Source: Gordius sp. MW1
Taxonomy: Eukaryota; Nematomorpha; Gordioida; Gordea; Gordiidae
Direction: 5' to 3'
DNA length: 64,000 bases
Assembly: GCA_964036665.1 (NCBI GenBank)
Contig: OZ038528.1
Coordinates: 12,530,501 to 12,594,500, forward strand
Below are positions 38,006 through 51,400 of this stretch, piece by piece (position 1 is the stretch's first letter; every line of letters begins with the position of its first letter). A program made the position numbers and the translations under genes. Under the pieces are notes generated by a model. It was not told the DNA's origin. It saw nothing but the letters and a program-made list of their open reading frames with translations, and ran no database searches.

Positions 38006-39386
38006 AAATATATATAAGTAAGCCAATTTGAGAATCCTATTATCCTCGATTTATTTCCGAAAAGAAGTTTTAAGCTGCGAGAACTATCATTTTGACAAAA
38101 GACAACGTTTTATTGATGCGATTAGTTTGTTGTATCGCAACGTGAGTGCTTAATTTTTGAAAATGGCTCTATGCGATCATGATTTCAAAGTAATAGTTTT
38201 CAGATTCTGATAAATTTTTACTTGGGATCATAGAAACCACGTCTGAAAACGACAACTTTCATTGGATGAATACGGTTCAAAGAAAAATATGTGAAAAATT
38301 TTGAGGTAAAAATATTTATTTTTTTCGATTCTATGTGAAAGAGCATAAAAAAATATATATAAGTAAGCCAATTTGAGAATCCTATTATCCTCGATTTACT
38401 TCCGAAAAGAGGTTTTAAGCTGCGAGAACTATCATTTTGACAAAAGACAACGTTTTATTGTTGCGATTAGTTTGTTGTATCGCAACGTGAGTGCTTAATT
38501 TTTCCAAAATGCACTATGCGATCATGATTTTAAAGTAATAGTTTTCTAAATCTGATAAATTTTTACTTTTTATCATTGAAATAACGTCTGAAAACGACAA
38601 CTTTCATCGGATGCATACGGTTGAAAGAAAAATATGTGAAAAATTTTGAGGTAAAAATATTTATTTTTTTCGATTCTATGTGAAAGAGCATGAAAAAATA
38701 TATATAAGTAAGCCAATTTGAGAATCCTATTATCCTCGATTTACTTCCGAAAAGAGGTTTTAAGCTGCGAGAACTATCATTTTGACAAAAGACAACGTTT
38801 TATTGATGCGATTAGTTTGTTGTATCGCAACGTGAGTGCTTAATTCTTGAAAATGGCTCTATGCGATCATGATTTCAAAGTAATAGTTTTCAGATTCTGA
38901 TAAATTTTTACTTGGGATCATAGAAACCACGTCTGAAAACGACCACTTTCATCGGATGCATACGGTTGAAAGAAAAATATGTGAAAAATTTTGTGGTAAA
39001 AATATTTATATTTTTCGATTCTATGTGAAAGAGCATGAAAAAATATATAAAAGTAAGCCAATTTGAGAATCCTATTATTCTCGATTTACTTCCGAAAAGA
39101 GGTTTTAAGCTGCGAGAACTATCATTTTGACAAAAGACAACGTTTTATTGTTGCGATTAGTTTGTTATATCGCAACGTGAGTGCTTAATTTTTGAAAATG
39201 GCTCTATGCGATCATGATTTCAAAGTAATAGTTTTCAGATTCTGATAAATTTTTACTTGGGATCATGGAAACCACGTCTGAAAACGACAACTTTCATCGG
39301 ATGCATACGGTTGAAAGAAAAATATGTGAAAAATTTTGAGGTAAAAATATTTATTTTTTTCGATTCTATGTGAAAGAGCATGAAAA
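38006..39386 (+). repeat. 1,381-bp tetrameric unit, copy 1
   Basis: Four monomers. The offset is 1,381 bp, anchored by cattggatgaa (38,260), taattcttg (38,841) and cgaccactttc (38,940). Few differences from copy 2, for example gtgaaaaattttgtgg here and gttaaaaattttgtgg there. Confidence 0.85.
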
Positions 39387-40767
39387 ATATATATATAAGT
39401 AAGCCAATTTGAGAATCCTATTATCCTCGATTTACTTCCGAAAAGAAGTTTTAAGCTGCGAGAACTATCATTTTGACAAAAGACAACGTTTTATTGATGC
39501 GATTAGTTTGTTGTATCGCAACGTGAGTGCTTAATTTTTGAAAATGGCTCTATGCGATCATGATTTCAAAGTAATAGTTTTCAGATTCTGATAAATTTTT
39601 ACTTGGGATCATAGAAACCACGTCTGAAAACGACAACTTTCATTGGATGAATACGGTTCAAAGAAAAATATGTGAAAAATTTTGAGGTAAAAATATTTAT
39701 TTTTTTCAATTCTATGTGAAAGAGCATAAAAAAATATATATAAGTAAGCCAATTTGAGAATCCTATTATCCTCGATTTACTTCCGAAAAGAGGTTTTAAG
39801 CTGCGAGAACTATCATTTTGACAAAAGACAACGTTTTATTGTTGCGATTAGTTTGTTGTATCGCAACGTGAGTGCTTAATTTTTCCAAAATGCACTATGC
39901 GATCATGATTTTAAAGTAATAGTTTTCTAAATCTGATAAATTTTTACTTTTTATCATTGAAATAACGTCTGAAAACGACAACTTTCATCGGATGCATACG
40001 GTTGAAAGAAAAATATGTGAAAAATTTTGAGGTAAAAATATTTATTTTTTTCGATTCTATGTGAAAGAGCATGAAAAAATATATATAAGTAAGCCAATTT
40101 GAGAATCCTATTATCCTCGATTTACTTCCGAAAAGAGGTTTTAAGCTGCGAGAACTATCATTTTGACAAAAGACAACGTTTTATTGATGCGATTAGTTTG
40201 TTGTATCGCAACGTGAGTGCTTAATTCTTGAAAATGGCTCTATGCGATCATGATTTCAAAGTAATAGTTTTCAGATTCTGATAAATTTTTACTTGGGATC
40301 ATAGAAACCACGTCTGAAAACGACCACTTTCATCGGATGCATACGGTTGAAAGAAAAATATGTTAAAAATTTTGTGGTAAAAATATTTATATTTTTCGAT
40401 TCTATGTGAAAGAGCATGAAAAAATATATAAAAGTAAGCCAATTTGAGAATCCTATTATTCTCGATTTACTTCCGAAAAGAGGTTTTAAGCTGCGAGAAC
40501 TATCATTTTGACAAAAGACAACGTTTTATTGTTGCGATTAGTTTGTTATATCGCAACGTGAGTGCTTAATTTTTGAAAATGGCTCTATGCGATCATGATT
40601 TCAAAGTAATAGTTTTCAGATTCTGATAAATTTTTACTTGGGATCATGGAAACCACGTCTGAAAACGACAACTTTCATCGGATGCATACGGTTGAAAGAA
40701 AAATATGTGAAAAATTTTGAGGTAAAAATATTTATTTTTTTCGATTCTATGTGAAAGAGCATGAAAA
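39387..40767 (+). repeat. 1,381-bp tetrameric unit, copy 2
   Basis: Directly follows copy 1 and overlaps the start of the 11-kb duplicated unit, which begins inside this copy at about 40,228. Confidence 0.85.
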
Positions 40768-42449
40768 AATATTTAAAAGTAAGCCAATTTGAGAATCCTA
40801 TAAACCTCGATTGACTTCCGAAAAGAGGTTTTAAGCTGCGAGAACTATTATTTTGACAAAAGACAACGTTTTATTGATGCGATTAGTTTGTTGTATCGCA
40901 ACGTGAGTGCTTAATTTTTGAAAATGGCTCTATGCGATCATGATTTCAAAGTAATAGTTTTCAGATTCTGATAAATTTTTACTTTTTATCATTGAAATAA
41001 CGTCTGAAAACGACAACTTTCATCGGATGCATACGGTTGAAAGAAAAATATGTGAAAAATTTTGAGGTAAAAATATTTATTTTTTTCGATTCTATGTGAA
41101 AGAGCATGAAAAAATATATATAAGTAAGCCAATTTGAGAATCCTATTATCCTCGATTTACTTCCGAAAAGAGGTTTTAAGCTGCGAGAACTATCATTTTG
41201 ACAAAAGACAACGTTTTATTGATGCGATTAGTTTGTTGTATCGCAACGTGAGTGCTTAATTTTTGAAAATGGCTCTATGCGATCATGATTTCAAAGTAAT
41301 AGTTTTCAGATTCTGATAAATTTTTACTTGGGATCATAGAAACCACGTCTGAAAACGACAACTTTCATCGGATGCATACGGTTGAAAGAAAAATATGTGA
41401 AAAATTTTGTGGTAAAAATATTTATTTTTTTCGATTCTATGTGAAAGAGCATGAAAAAATATATAAAAGTAAGCCAATTTGAGAATCCTATTATCCTCGA
41501 TTTACTTCCGAAAAGAGGTTTTAAGCTGCGAGAACTATCATTTTGACAAAAGACAACGTTTTATTGATGCGATTAGTTTGTTGTATCGCAACGTGAGTGC
41601 TTAATTTTTGAAAATGGCTCTATGCGATCATGATTTCAAAGTAATAGTTTTAAGATTGTGATAAATTTTTACTTGGGATCATAGAAACCACGTCTGAAAA
41701 CGACAACTTTCATCGGATGCATACGGTTGAAAGAAAAATATGTGAAAAATTTTGAGGTAAAAATATTTATTTTTTTCGATTCTATGTGAAAGAGCATAAA
41801 AAAATATATAAAAGTAAGCCAATTTGAGAATCCTATTATCCTCGATTTACTTCCGAAAAGATGTTTTAAGCTGCGAGAACTATCATTTTGACAAAAGACA
41901 ACGTTTTATTGTTGCGATTAGTTTGTTGTATCGTAACGTGAGTGCTTAATTTTTGAAAATGGCTCTATGCGATCATGATTTAAAGTAATAGTTTTCAGAT
42001 TCTGATAAATTTTTACTTGGGATCATGGAAACCACGTCTGAAAACGACAACTTTCATCGGATGCATACTGTTGAAAGAAAAATATGTGAAAAATTTTGAG
42101 GTAAAAATATTTATTTTTTTCGATTCTATGTGAAAGAGCATGAAAAAATAGATATAAGTAAGCCAATTTGAGAATCCTATTATCCTCGATTTACTTCCGA
42201 AAAGAGGTTTTAAGCTGCGAGAACTATCATTTTGACAAAAGACAACGTTTTATTGTTGCGATTAGTTTGTTGTATCGCAACGTGAGTGCTTAATTTTTGA
42301 AAATGGCTCTATGCGATCATGATTTCAAAGTAATAGTTTTCAGATTCTGATAAATTTTTACTTGGGATCATAGAAACCACGTCTGAAAACGACAACTTTC
42401 ATCGGATGAATACGGTTCAAAGAAAAATATGTGAAAAATTTGAGGTAAA

Positions 42450-44113
42450 AATATTTAATTTTTTCAATTCTATGTGAAAGAGCATGAAAAAATATATAAA
42501 AGTAAGCCAATTTGAGAATCCTATTATTCTTGATTGACTTCCGAAAAGGGGTTTTCAGTTGCGAGAACTATCATTTTGACAAAAGACAACGTTTTATTGT
42601 TGCGATTAGTTTGTTGTATCGCAACGTGAGTGCTTAATTTTTCCAAAATGCACTATGCGATCATGATTTTAAAGTAATAGTTTTCTGATTCTGATAAATT
42701 TTTACTTTTTATCATTGAAATAACGTCTGAAAACGACAACTTTCATCGGATGCATACGGTTGAAAAAATATGTGAAAAATTTTGAGGTAAAAATATTTAT
42801 TTTTTTCGATTCTATGTGAAAGAGCATGAAAAAATATATAAAAGTAAGCCAATTTGAGAATCCTATAACCCTCGATTGACTTCCGAAAAGAGGTTTTAAG
42901 CTGCGAGAACTATTATTTTGACAAAAGACAACGTTTTATTGTTGCGATTAGTTTGTTGTTGTACTGCATATACAGAATAATCCGCAACGTGATGCTTAAT
43001 TTTTGAAAATGGCTCTATGCGATCATGATTTCAAAGTAATAGTTTTCAGATTCTGATAAATTTTTACTTGGGATTATAGAAACCACGTCTTAAAACGACA
43101 ACTTTCATCGGATGAATACGGTTGAAAGAAAAATATGTGAAAAATTTTGAGGTAAAAATATTGATTTTTTTCAATTCTATGTGAAAGAGCATGAAAAAAT
43201 AAATAAAAAAGTAAGCCAATTTGAGAATCCTATTATCCTCGATTGACTTCCGAAAAGAGGTTTTAAGCTGCGAGAACTATCATTTTGACAAAAGACAACG
43301 TTTTATTGTTGCGATTAGTTTGTTGTATCGCAACGTGAGTGCTTAATTTTTGAAAATGGCTATTGCGATCATGATTTCAAAGTAATAGTTTTCAGATTCT
43401 GATAAATTTTTACTTGGGATCATGGAAACCACGTCTGAAAACGACAACTTTCATCGGATGCATACGGTTGAAAGAAAAATATGTGAAAAATTTTGAGGTA
43501 AAAATATTTATTTTTTTCGATTTTATGTGAAAGAGCATGAAAAAATATATAAAAGTAAGCCAATTTGAGAATCCTATAAACCTCGATTGACTTCCGAAAA
43601 GAGGTTTTAAGCTGCGAGAACTATTATTTTGACAAAAGACAACGTTTTATTGTTGCGATTAGTTTGTTGTATCGCAACGTGAGTGCTTAATTTTTGAAAA
43701 TGGCTCTATGCGATCATGATTTGAAAGTAATAGTTTTCAGATTCTGATAAATTTTTACTTGGGATCATAGAAACCACGTCTGAAAACGACAACTTTCATC
43801 GGATGCATACGGGTGAAAGAAAAATATGTGAAAAATTTTGAGGTAAAAATATTTATTTTTTTCGATTCTATGTGAAAGAGCATGAAAAAATATATAAAAG
43901 TAAGCCAATTTGAGAATCCTATTATCCTCGATTTACTTCCGAAAAGAGGTTTTAAGCTGCGAGAACTATCATTTTGACAAAAGACAACGTTTTATTGTTG
44001 CGATTAGTTTGTTGTATCGCAACGTGAGTGCTTAATTTTTGAAAATGGCTCTATGCGATCATGATTTCAAAGTAATAGTTTTCAGATTCTGATAAATTTT
44101 TACTTGGGATCAT
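42450..44113 (+). repeat. 1.66-kb segment repeated at 49.69-51.34 kb
   Basis: Five-monomer segment recognised by gaaaaggggttttcag, cctataaccctcg, aaataaataaaaaagtaag, cctataaacctcg and atgcatacgggtg. The other copy, about 49,690-51,338, lacks the 23-bp foreign tract and has ggttgaaagaaaaat where this one has ggttgaaaaaat, so the offset falls from 7,243 to 7,225. Confidence 0.83.
42960..42982. other. 23-bp non-satellite tract in hairpin loop, copy 1
   Basis: Between gtttgttgt and cgcaac, where a normal monomer has two bases (at), stands a 23-bp tract containing the near-palindrome ctgcatatacag. The net gain is 21 bp. It is the only sequence in the window with no counterpart in other monomers. 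It shortens the hairpin to six-base arms (gttgcg/cgcaac) and enlarges the loop. Its origin is unknown; a transposon footprint or templated repair patch is possible. Confidence 0.9.
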
Positions 44114-46669
44114 GGAAACCACGTCTGAAAACGACAACTTTCATCGGATGCATACTGTTGAAAGAAAAATATGTGAAAAATTTTGAGGTAAAAATATTTA
44201 TTTTTTTCGATTCTATGTGAAAGAGCATGAAAAAATAGATATAAGTAAGCCAATTTGAGAATCCTATTATCCTCGATTTACTTCCGAAAAGAGGTTTTAA
44301 GCTGCGAGAACTATCATTTTGACAAAAGACAATGTTTTATTGATGCGATTAGTTTGTTGTATCGCAACGTGAGTGCTTAATTTTTGAAAATGGCTCTATG
44401 CGATCTTGATTTCAAAGTAATAGTTTTCAGATTCTGATAAATTTTTACTTGGGATCATAGAAACCACGTCTGAAAACGACAACTTTCATCGGATGAATAC
44501 GGTTCAAAGAAAAATATGTGAAAAATTTTGGTGTAAAAATATTTATTTTTTTCAATTCTATGTGAAAGAGCATGAAAAAATATATAAAAGTAAGCCAATT
44601 TGAGAATCCTATTATTCTTGATTGACTTCCGAAAAGAGGTTTTTAGTTGCGAGAACTATCATTTTGACAAAAGACAACGTTTTATTGTTGCGATTAGTTT
44701 GTTGTATCGCAACGTGAGTGCTTAATTTTTCCAAATTGCACTATGCGATCATGATTTTAAAGTAATAGTTTTCTGATTCTGATAAATTTTTACTTGGGAT
44801 CATAGAAACCACGTCTGAAAACGACAACTTTCATCGGATGAATACGGTTCAAAGAAAAATATGTGAAAAATTTTGAGGTAAAAATATTTTTTTTTTCGAT
44901 TCTATGTGAAAGAACATGAAAATATATATATAAGTAAGCCAATTTGAGAATCCTATTATCCTCGATTTACTTCCGAAAAGAGGTTTTAAGCTGCGAGAAC
45001 TATCATTTTGACAAAAGACAACGTTTTATTGTTGCGATTAGTTTGTTGTATCGCAACGTGAGTGCTTAATTTTTCCAAAATGCACTATGCGATCATGATT
45101 TTAAAGTAATAGTTTTCTGATTCTGATAAATTTTTACTTTTTATCATTGAAATAACGTCTGAAAACGACAACTTTCATCGGATGCATACGGTTGAAAGAA
45201 AAATATGTGAAAAATTTTGAGGTAAAAATATTTATTTTTTTCGATTCTATGTGAAAGAGCATGAAAAAATATATATAACTAAGCCAATTTGAGAATCCTA
45301 TTATCCTCGATTTACTTCCGAAAAGAGGTTTAAAGCTGCGATATCTATCATTTTGACAAAAGACAACGTTTTATTGTTGCGATTAATTTGTTGTATCGCA
45401 ACGTGATGCTTAATTTTTGAAAATGGCTCTATGCGATCATGATTTCAAAGTAATAGTTTTCAGATTCTGATAAATTTTTACTTGGGATTATGGAAACCAC
45501 GTCTGAAAACGACAACTTTCATCATATGCATACGGTTGAAAGAAAAATATGTGAAAAATTTTGAGGTAAAAATATTTATTTTTTCGATTCTATGTGAAAG
45601 AGCATGAAAAAATATATAAAAGTAAGCCAATTTGAGAATCCTATAACCCTCGATTGACTTCCGAAAAGAGGTTTTAAGCTGCGAGAACTATTATTTTGAC
45701 AAAAGACAACGTTTTATTGTTGCGATTAGTTTGTTGTATAGCAACGTGATGCTTAATTTTTGAAAATGGCTCTATGCGATCATGATTTCAAAGTAATAGT
45801 TTTCAGATTCTGATAAATTTTTACTTGGGATTATAGAAACCACGTCTTAAAACGACAACTTTCATCGGATGAATACGGTTCAAAGAAAAATATGTGAAAA
45901 ATTTTGAGGTAAAAATATTGATTTTTTTCAATTCTATGTGAAAGAGCATGAAAAAATATATAAAAGTAAGCCAATTTGAGAATCCTTTTATCCTCGATTG
46001 ACTTCCGAAAAGAGGTTTTAAGCTGCGAGAACTATCATTTTGACAAAAGACAACGTTTTATTGTTGCGATTAGTTTGTTGTATCGCAACGTGAGTGCTTA
46101 ATTTTTGAAAATGGCTAATGCGATCATGATTTCAAAGTAATAGTTTTCAGATTCTGATAAATTTTTACTTGGGATCATGGAAACCACGTCTGAAAACGAC
46201 AACTTTCATCGGATGCATACGGTTGAAAGAAAAATATGTGAAAAATTTTGAGGTAAAAATATTTATTTTTTTCGATTCTATGTGAAAGAGCATGAAAAAA
46301 TATATAAAAGTAAGCCAATTTGAGAATCCTATAAACCTCGATTGACTTCCGAAAAAAGGTTTTAAGCTGCGAGAACTATCATTTTGACAAAAGACAACGT
46401 TTTATTGTTGCGATTAGTTTGTTGTATCGCAACGTGAGTGCTTAATTTTTGAAAATGGCTAATGCGATCATGATTTCAAAGTAATAGTTTTCAGATTCTG
46501 ATAAATTTTTACTTGGGATCATGGAAACCACGTCTGAAAACGACAACTTTCATCGGATGAATACGGTTCAAAGAAAAATATGTGAAAAATTTTGGTGTAA
46601 AAATATTTATTTTTTTCAATTCTATGTGAAAGAGCATGAAAAAATATATAAAAGTAAGCCAATTTGAAA

Positions 46670-48410
46670 ATCCTATTATCCTCGATTGACTTCCGAAAAG
46701 AGGTTTTAAGCTGCGAGAACTATCATTTTGACAAAAGACAACGTTTTATTGTTGCGATTAGTTTGTTGTATCGCAACGTGAGTGATTAATTTTTCAAAAA
46801 TGCACTATGCGATTATGATTTTAAAGTAATAGTTTTCTGATTCTGATAAATTTTTACTTTTTATCATCGAAATAACGTCTGAAAACGACAACTTTCATCG
46901 GATGCATACGGTTGAAAGAAAAATATGTGAAAAATTTTGAGGTAAAATATTTATTTTTTTCGATACTATGTGAAAGAGCATGAAAAAATATATATAAGTA
47001 AGCCAATTTGAGAATCCTATTATCCTCGATTTACTTCCGAAAAGAGGTTTTAAGCTGCGAGAACTATCATTTTGACAAAAGACAACGTTTTATTGTTGCG
47101 ATTAGTTTTTGTATCGCAACGTGAGTGCTTAATTTTTGAAAATGGCTCTATGCGATCATGATTTCAAAGTAATAGTTTTCAGATTCTGATAAATCTTTAC
47201 TCGGGATCATGGAAACCACGTCTGAAAACGACAACTTTCATCGGATGCATACGGTTGAAAGAAAAATATGTGAAAAATTTTGAGGTAAAAATATTTATTT
47301 TTTTCGATTCTATGTGAAAGAGCATGAAAAAATATATATAAGTAAGCCAATTTGAGAATCCTATTATCCTCGATTTACTTCCGAAAAGAGGTTTTAAGTT
47401 GCGAGAACTATCATTTTGACAAAAGACAACGTTTTATTGTTGCGATTAGTTTGTTGTATCGCAACGTGAGTGCTTAATTTTTCAAAAATGCACTATGCGA
47501 TCATGATTTTAAAGTAATAGTTTTCTGATTCTGATAAATTTTTACTTTTTATCGAAATAACGTCTGAAAACGACAACTTTCATCGGATGCATACGGTTCA
47601 AAGGAAAATATGTGAAAAATTTTGAGGTAAAAATATTTATTTTTTTCGATTCTATGTGAAAGAGCATGAAAAAATATATAAAAGTAAGCCAATTTGAAAA
47701 TCCTATTATCCTCGATTGACTTCCGAAAAGAGGTTTTAAGCTGCGAGAACTATCATTTTGACAAAAGACAACGTTTTATTGTTGCGATTAGTTTGTTGTA
47801 TCGCAACGTGAGTGATTAATTTTTCAAAAATGCACTATGCGATTATGATTTTAAAGTAATAGTTTTCTGATTCTGATAAATTTTTACTTTTTATCATCGA
47901 AATAACGTCTGAAAACGACAACTTTCATCGGATGCATACGGTTGAAAGAAAAATATGTGAAAAATTTTGAGGTAAAATATTTATTTTTTTCGATACTATG
48001 TGAAAGAGCATGAAAAAATATATATAAGTAAGCCAATTTGAGAATCCTATTATCCTCGATTTACTTCCGAAAAGAGGTTTTAAGTTGCGAGAACTATCAT
48101 TTTGACAAAAGACAACGTTTTATTGTTGCGATTAGTTTGTTGTATCGCAACGTGAGTGCTTAATTTTTCAAAAATGCACTATGCGATCATGATTTTAAAG
48201 TAATAGTTTTCTGATTCTGATAAATTTTTACTTTTTATCGAAATAACGTCTGAAAACGACAACTTTCATCGGATGCATACGGTTCAAAGGAAAATATGTG
48301 AAAAATTTTGAGGTAAAAATATTTATTTTTTTCGATTCTATGTGAAAGAGCATGAAAAAATATATAAAAGTTAGCCAATTTGAAAATCCTATTATCCTCG
48401 ATTGACTTCC
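46670..48410 (+). repeat. C1/C2 cluster with 1,030-bp and 686-bp periods
   Basis: Order is C1, A/D-like monomer with gtttttgtatcg, C2, C1, C2. The agtgattaat marker of C1 is at 46,781 and 47,811 (1,030 bp, three monomers). taagttgcg of C2 is at 47,395 and 48,081 (686 bp, two monomers). The same cluster is at about 57.7-59.4 kb in the 11-kb duplicate. A partial version (half C2, C1, C2) is at 1,855-2,745. Confidence 0.83.
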
Positions 48411-51400
48411 GAAAAGAGGTTTTAAGCTGCGAGAACTATCATTTTGACAAAAGACAACGTTTTATTGTTGCGATTAGTTTGTTGTATGGCAACGTGATGC
48501 TTAATTTTTGAAAATGGCTCTATGCGATCATGATTTCAAAGTAATAGTTTTCAGATTCTGATAAATTTTTACTTGGGATCATAGAAACCATGTCTTAAAA
48601 CGACAACTTTCATCGGATGAATAAGGTTCAAAGAATAATATGTGAAAAATTTTGAGGTAAAAATATTTATTTTTTTCGATTCTATGTGAAAGAGCATTAA
48701 AAAATATATAAAAGTAAGCCAATTTGAGAATCCTATTATCATCGATTTACTTCCGAAAAGAGGTTTTAAGCTGCGAGAACTATCATTTTGACAAAAGACA
48801 ACGTTTTATTGTTGCGATTAGTTTGTTGTATCGCAACGTGATGCTTAATTTTTGAAAATGGCTCTATGCGATCATGATTTCAAAGTAATAGTTTTCAGAT
48901 TCTGATAAATTTTTACTTGGGATCATAGAAACCACGTCTGAAAACGACAACTTTCATCGGATGAATACGGTTCAAAGAAAAATATGTGAAAAATTTTGAG
49001 GTAAAAATATTTATTTTTTCAATTCTATGTGAAAGAGCATGAAAAAATATATAAAAGTAAGCCAATTTGAGAATCCTATTATCCTCGATTGACTTCCGAA
49101 AAGAGGTTTTAAGCTGCGAGAACTATCATTTTGACAAAAGACAACGTTTTATTGTTGCGATTAGTTTGTTGTATCGCAACGTGATGCTTAATTTTTGAAA
49201 ATGGCTCTATGCGATCATGATTTCAAAGTAATAGTTTTCAGATTCTGATAAATTTTTACTTGGGATCATAGAAACCACGTCTGAAAACGACAACTTTCAT
49301 CGGGTGCATACGGTTGAAAGAAAAATATGTGAAAAATTTTGAGGTAAAAATATTTATTTTTTTCGATTCTATGTGAAAGAGCATTAAAAAATATATAAAA
49401 GTAAGCCAATTTGAGAATCCTATTATCATCGATTTACTTCCGAAAAGAGGTTTTAAGCTGCGAGAACTATCATTTTGACAAAAGACAACGTTTTATTGTT
49501 GCGATTAGTTTGTTGTATCGCAACGTGATGCTTAATTTTTGAAAATGGCTCTATGCGATCATGATTTCAAAGTAATAGTTTTCAGATTCTGATAAATTTT
49601 TACTTGGGATCATAGAAACCACGTCTGAAAACGACAACTTTCATCGGATGAATACGGTTCAAAGAAAAATATGTGAAAAATTTTGAGGTAAAAATATTTA
49701 TTTTTTTCAATTCTATGTGAAAGAGCATGAAAAAATATATAAAAGTAAGCCAATTTGAGAATCCTATTATTCTTGATTGACTTCCGAAAAGGGGTTTTCA
49801 GTTGCGAGAACTATCATTTTGACAAAAGACAACGTTTTATTGTTGCGATTAGTTTGTTGTATCGCAACGTGAGTGCTTAATTTTTCCAAAATGCACTATG
49901 CGATCATGATTTTAAAGTAATAGTTTTCTGATTCTGATAAATTTTTACTTTTTATCATTGAAATAACGTCTGAAAACGACAACTTTCATCGGATGCATAC
50001 GGTTGAAAGAAAAATATGTGAAAAATTTTGAGGTAAAAATATTTATTTTTTTCGATTCTATGTGAAAGAGCATGAAAAAATATATAAAAGTAAGCCAATT
50101 TGAGAATCCTATAACCCTCGATTGACTTCCGAAAAGAGGTTTTAAGCTGCGAGAACTATTATTTTGACAAAAGACAACGTTTTATTGTTGCGATTAGTTT
50201 GTTGTATCGCAACGTGATGCTTAATTTTTGAAAATGGCTCTATGCGATCATGATTTCAAAGTAATAGTTTTCAGATTCTGATAAATTTTTACTTTGGATT
50301 ATAGAAACCACGTCTTAAAACGACAACTTTCATCGGATGAATACGGTTGAAAGAAAAATATGTGAAAAATTTTGAGGTAAAAATATTGATTTTTTTCAAT
50401 TCTATGTGAAAGAGCATGAAAAAATAAATAAAAAAGTAAGCCAATTTGAGAATCCTATTATCCTCGATTGACTTCCGAAAAGAGGTTTTAAGCTGCGAGA
50501 ACTATCATTTTGACAAAAGACAACGTTTTATTGTTGCGATTAGTTTGTTGTATCGCAACGTGAGTGCTTAATTTTTGAAAATGGCTAATGCGATCATGAT
50601 TTCAAAGTAATAGTTTTCAGATTCTGATAAATTTTTACTTGGGATCATGGAAACCACGTCTGAAAACGACAACTTTCATCGGATGCATACGGTTGAAAGA
50701 AAAATATGTGAAAAATTTTGAGGTAAAAATATTTATTTTTTTCGATTTTATGTGAAAGAGCATGAAAAAATATATAAAAGTAAGCCAATTTGAGAATCCT
50801 ATAAACCTCGATTGACTTCCGAAAAGAGGTTTTAAGCTGCGAGAACTATTATTTTGACAAAAGACAACGTTTTATTGTTGCGATTAGTTTGTTGTATCGC
50901 AACGTGAGTGCTTAATTTTTGAAAATGGCTCTATGCGATCATGATTTGAAAGTAATAGTTTTCAGATTCTGATAAATTTTTACTTGGGATCATAGAAACC
51001 ACGTCTGAAAACGACAACTTTCATCGGATGCATACGGGTGAAAGAAAAATATGTGAAAAATTTTGAGGTAAAAATATTTATTTTTTTCGATTCTATGTGA
51101 AAGAGCATGAAAAAATATATAAAAGTAAGCCAATTTGAGAATCCTATTATCCTCGATTTACTTCCGAAAAGAGGTTTTAAGCTGCGAGAACTATCATTTT
51201 GACAAAAGACAACGTTTTATTGTTGCGATTAGTTTGTTGTATCGCAACGTGAGTGCTTAATTTTTGAAAATGGCTCTATGCGATCATGATTTCAAAGTAA
51301 TAGTTTTCAGATTCTGATAAATTTTTACTTGGGATCATAGAAACCACGTCTGAAAACGACCACTTTCATCGGATGCATACGGTTGAAAGAAAAATATGTT

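Larger units (their letters stand above)
27399..40227 (+). repeat. Domain 5: mainly type D monomers
   Basis: Nearly all monomers here have gagtgctt. Many also have tattgatgcg and tatatataag. C-like monomers (ttttccaaaatgcac with actttttatcattg) are scattered through it. A local variant cctagaaacctcg occurs at about 31,835, 32,179, 32,523 and 35,281, marking recent single-monomer spread. Marker ggattatgga with catcatatgcat recurs near 30,990, 36,501 and 37,880. No gene or foreign element is present. Confidence 0.85.
40228..51263 (+). repeat. 11,036-bp (32-monomer) tandem duplication, copy 1
   Basis: Aligns with 51,264 onward at a constant offset of 11,036 bp as far as 49,886. Rare markers keep exact spacing: gttaaaaattttgtgg, atttaaaag (40,771/51,807), the 23-bp foreign tract (42,960/53,996), cgatcttgat (44,401/55,437), gaggtttaaagctgcgat, gaaaaaaggtttt, gtttttgtatcg and ctcgggatc. 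I noticed no internal difference at the places compared. The left limit is taattCttg at 40,227 versus ttt at 51,263. Confidence 0.93.

Noticed and set aside
42960-42982. Insertion sequence or transposon remnant at the 23-bp tract
   Set aside because: It is too short, with no terminal inverted repeats beyond a 12-bp near-palindrome and no clear target-site duplication, so it is kept only as a tract of unknown origin.
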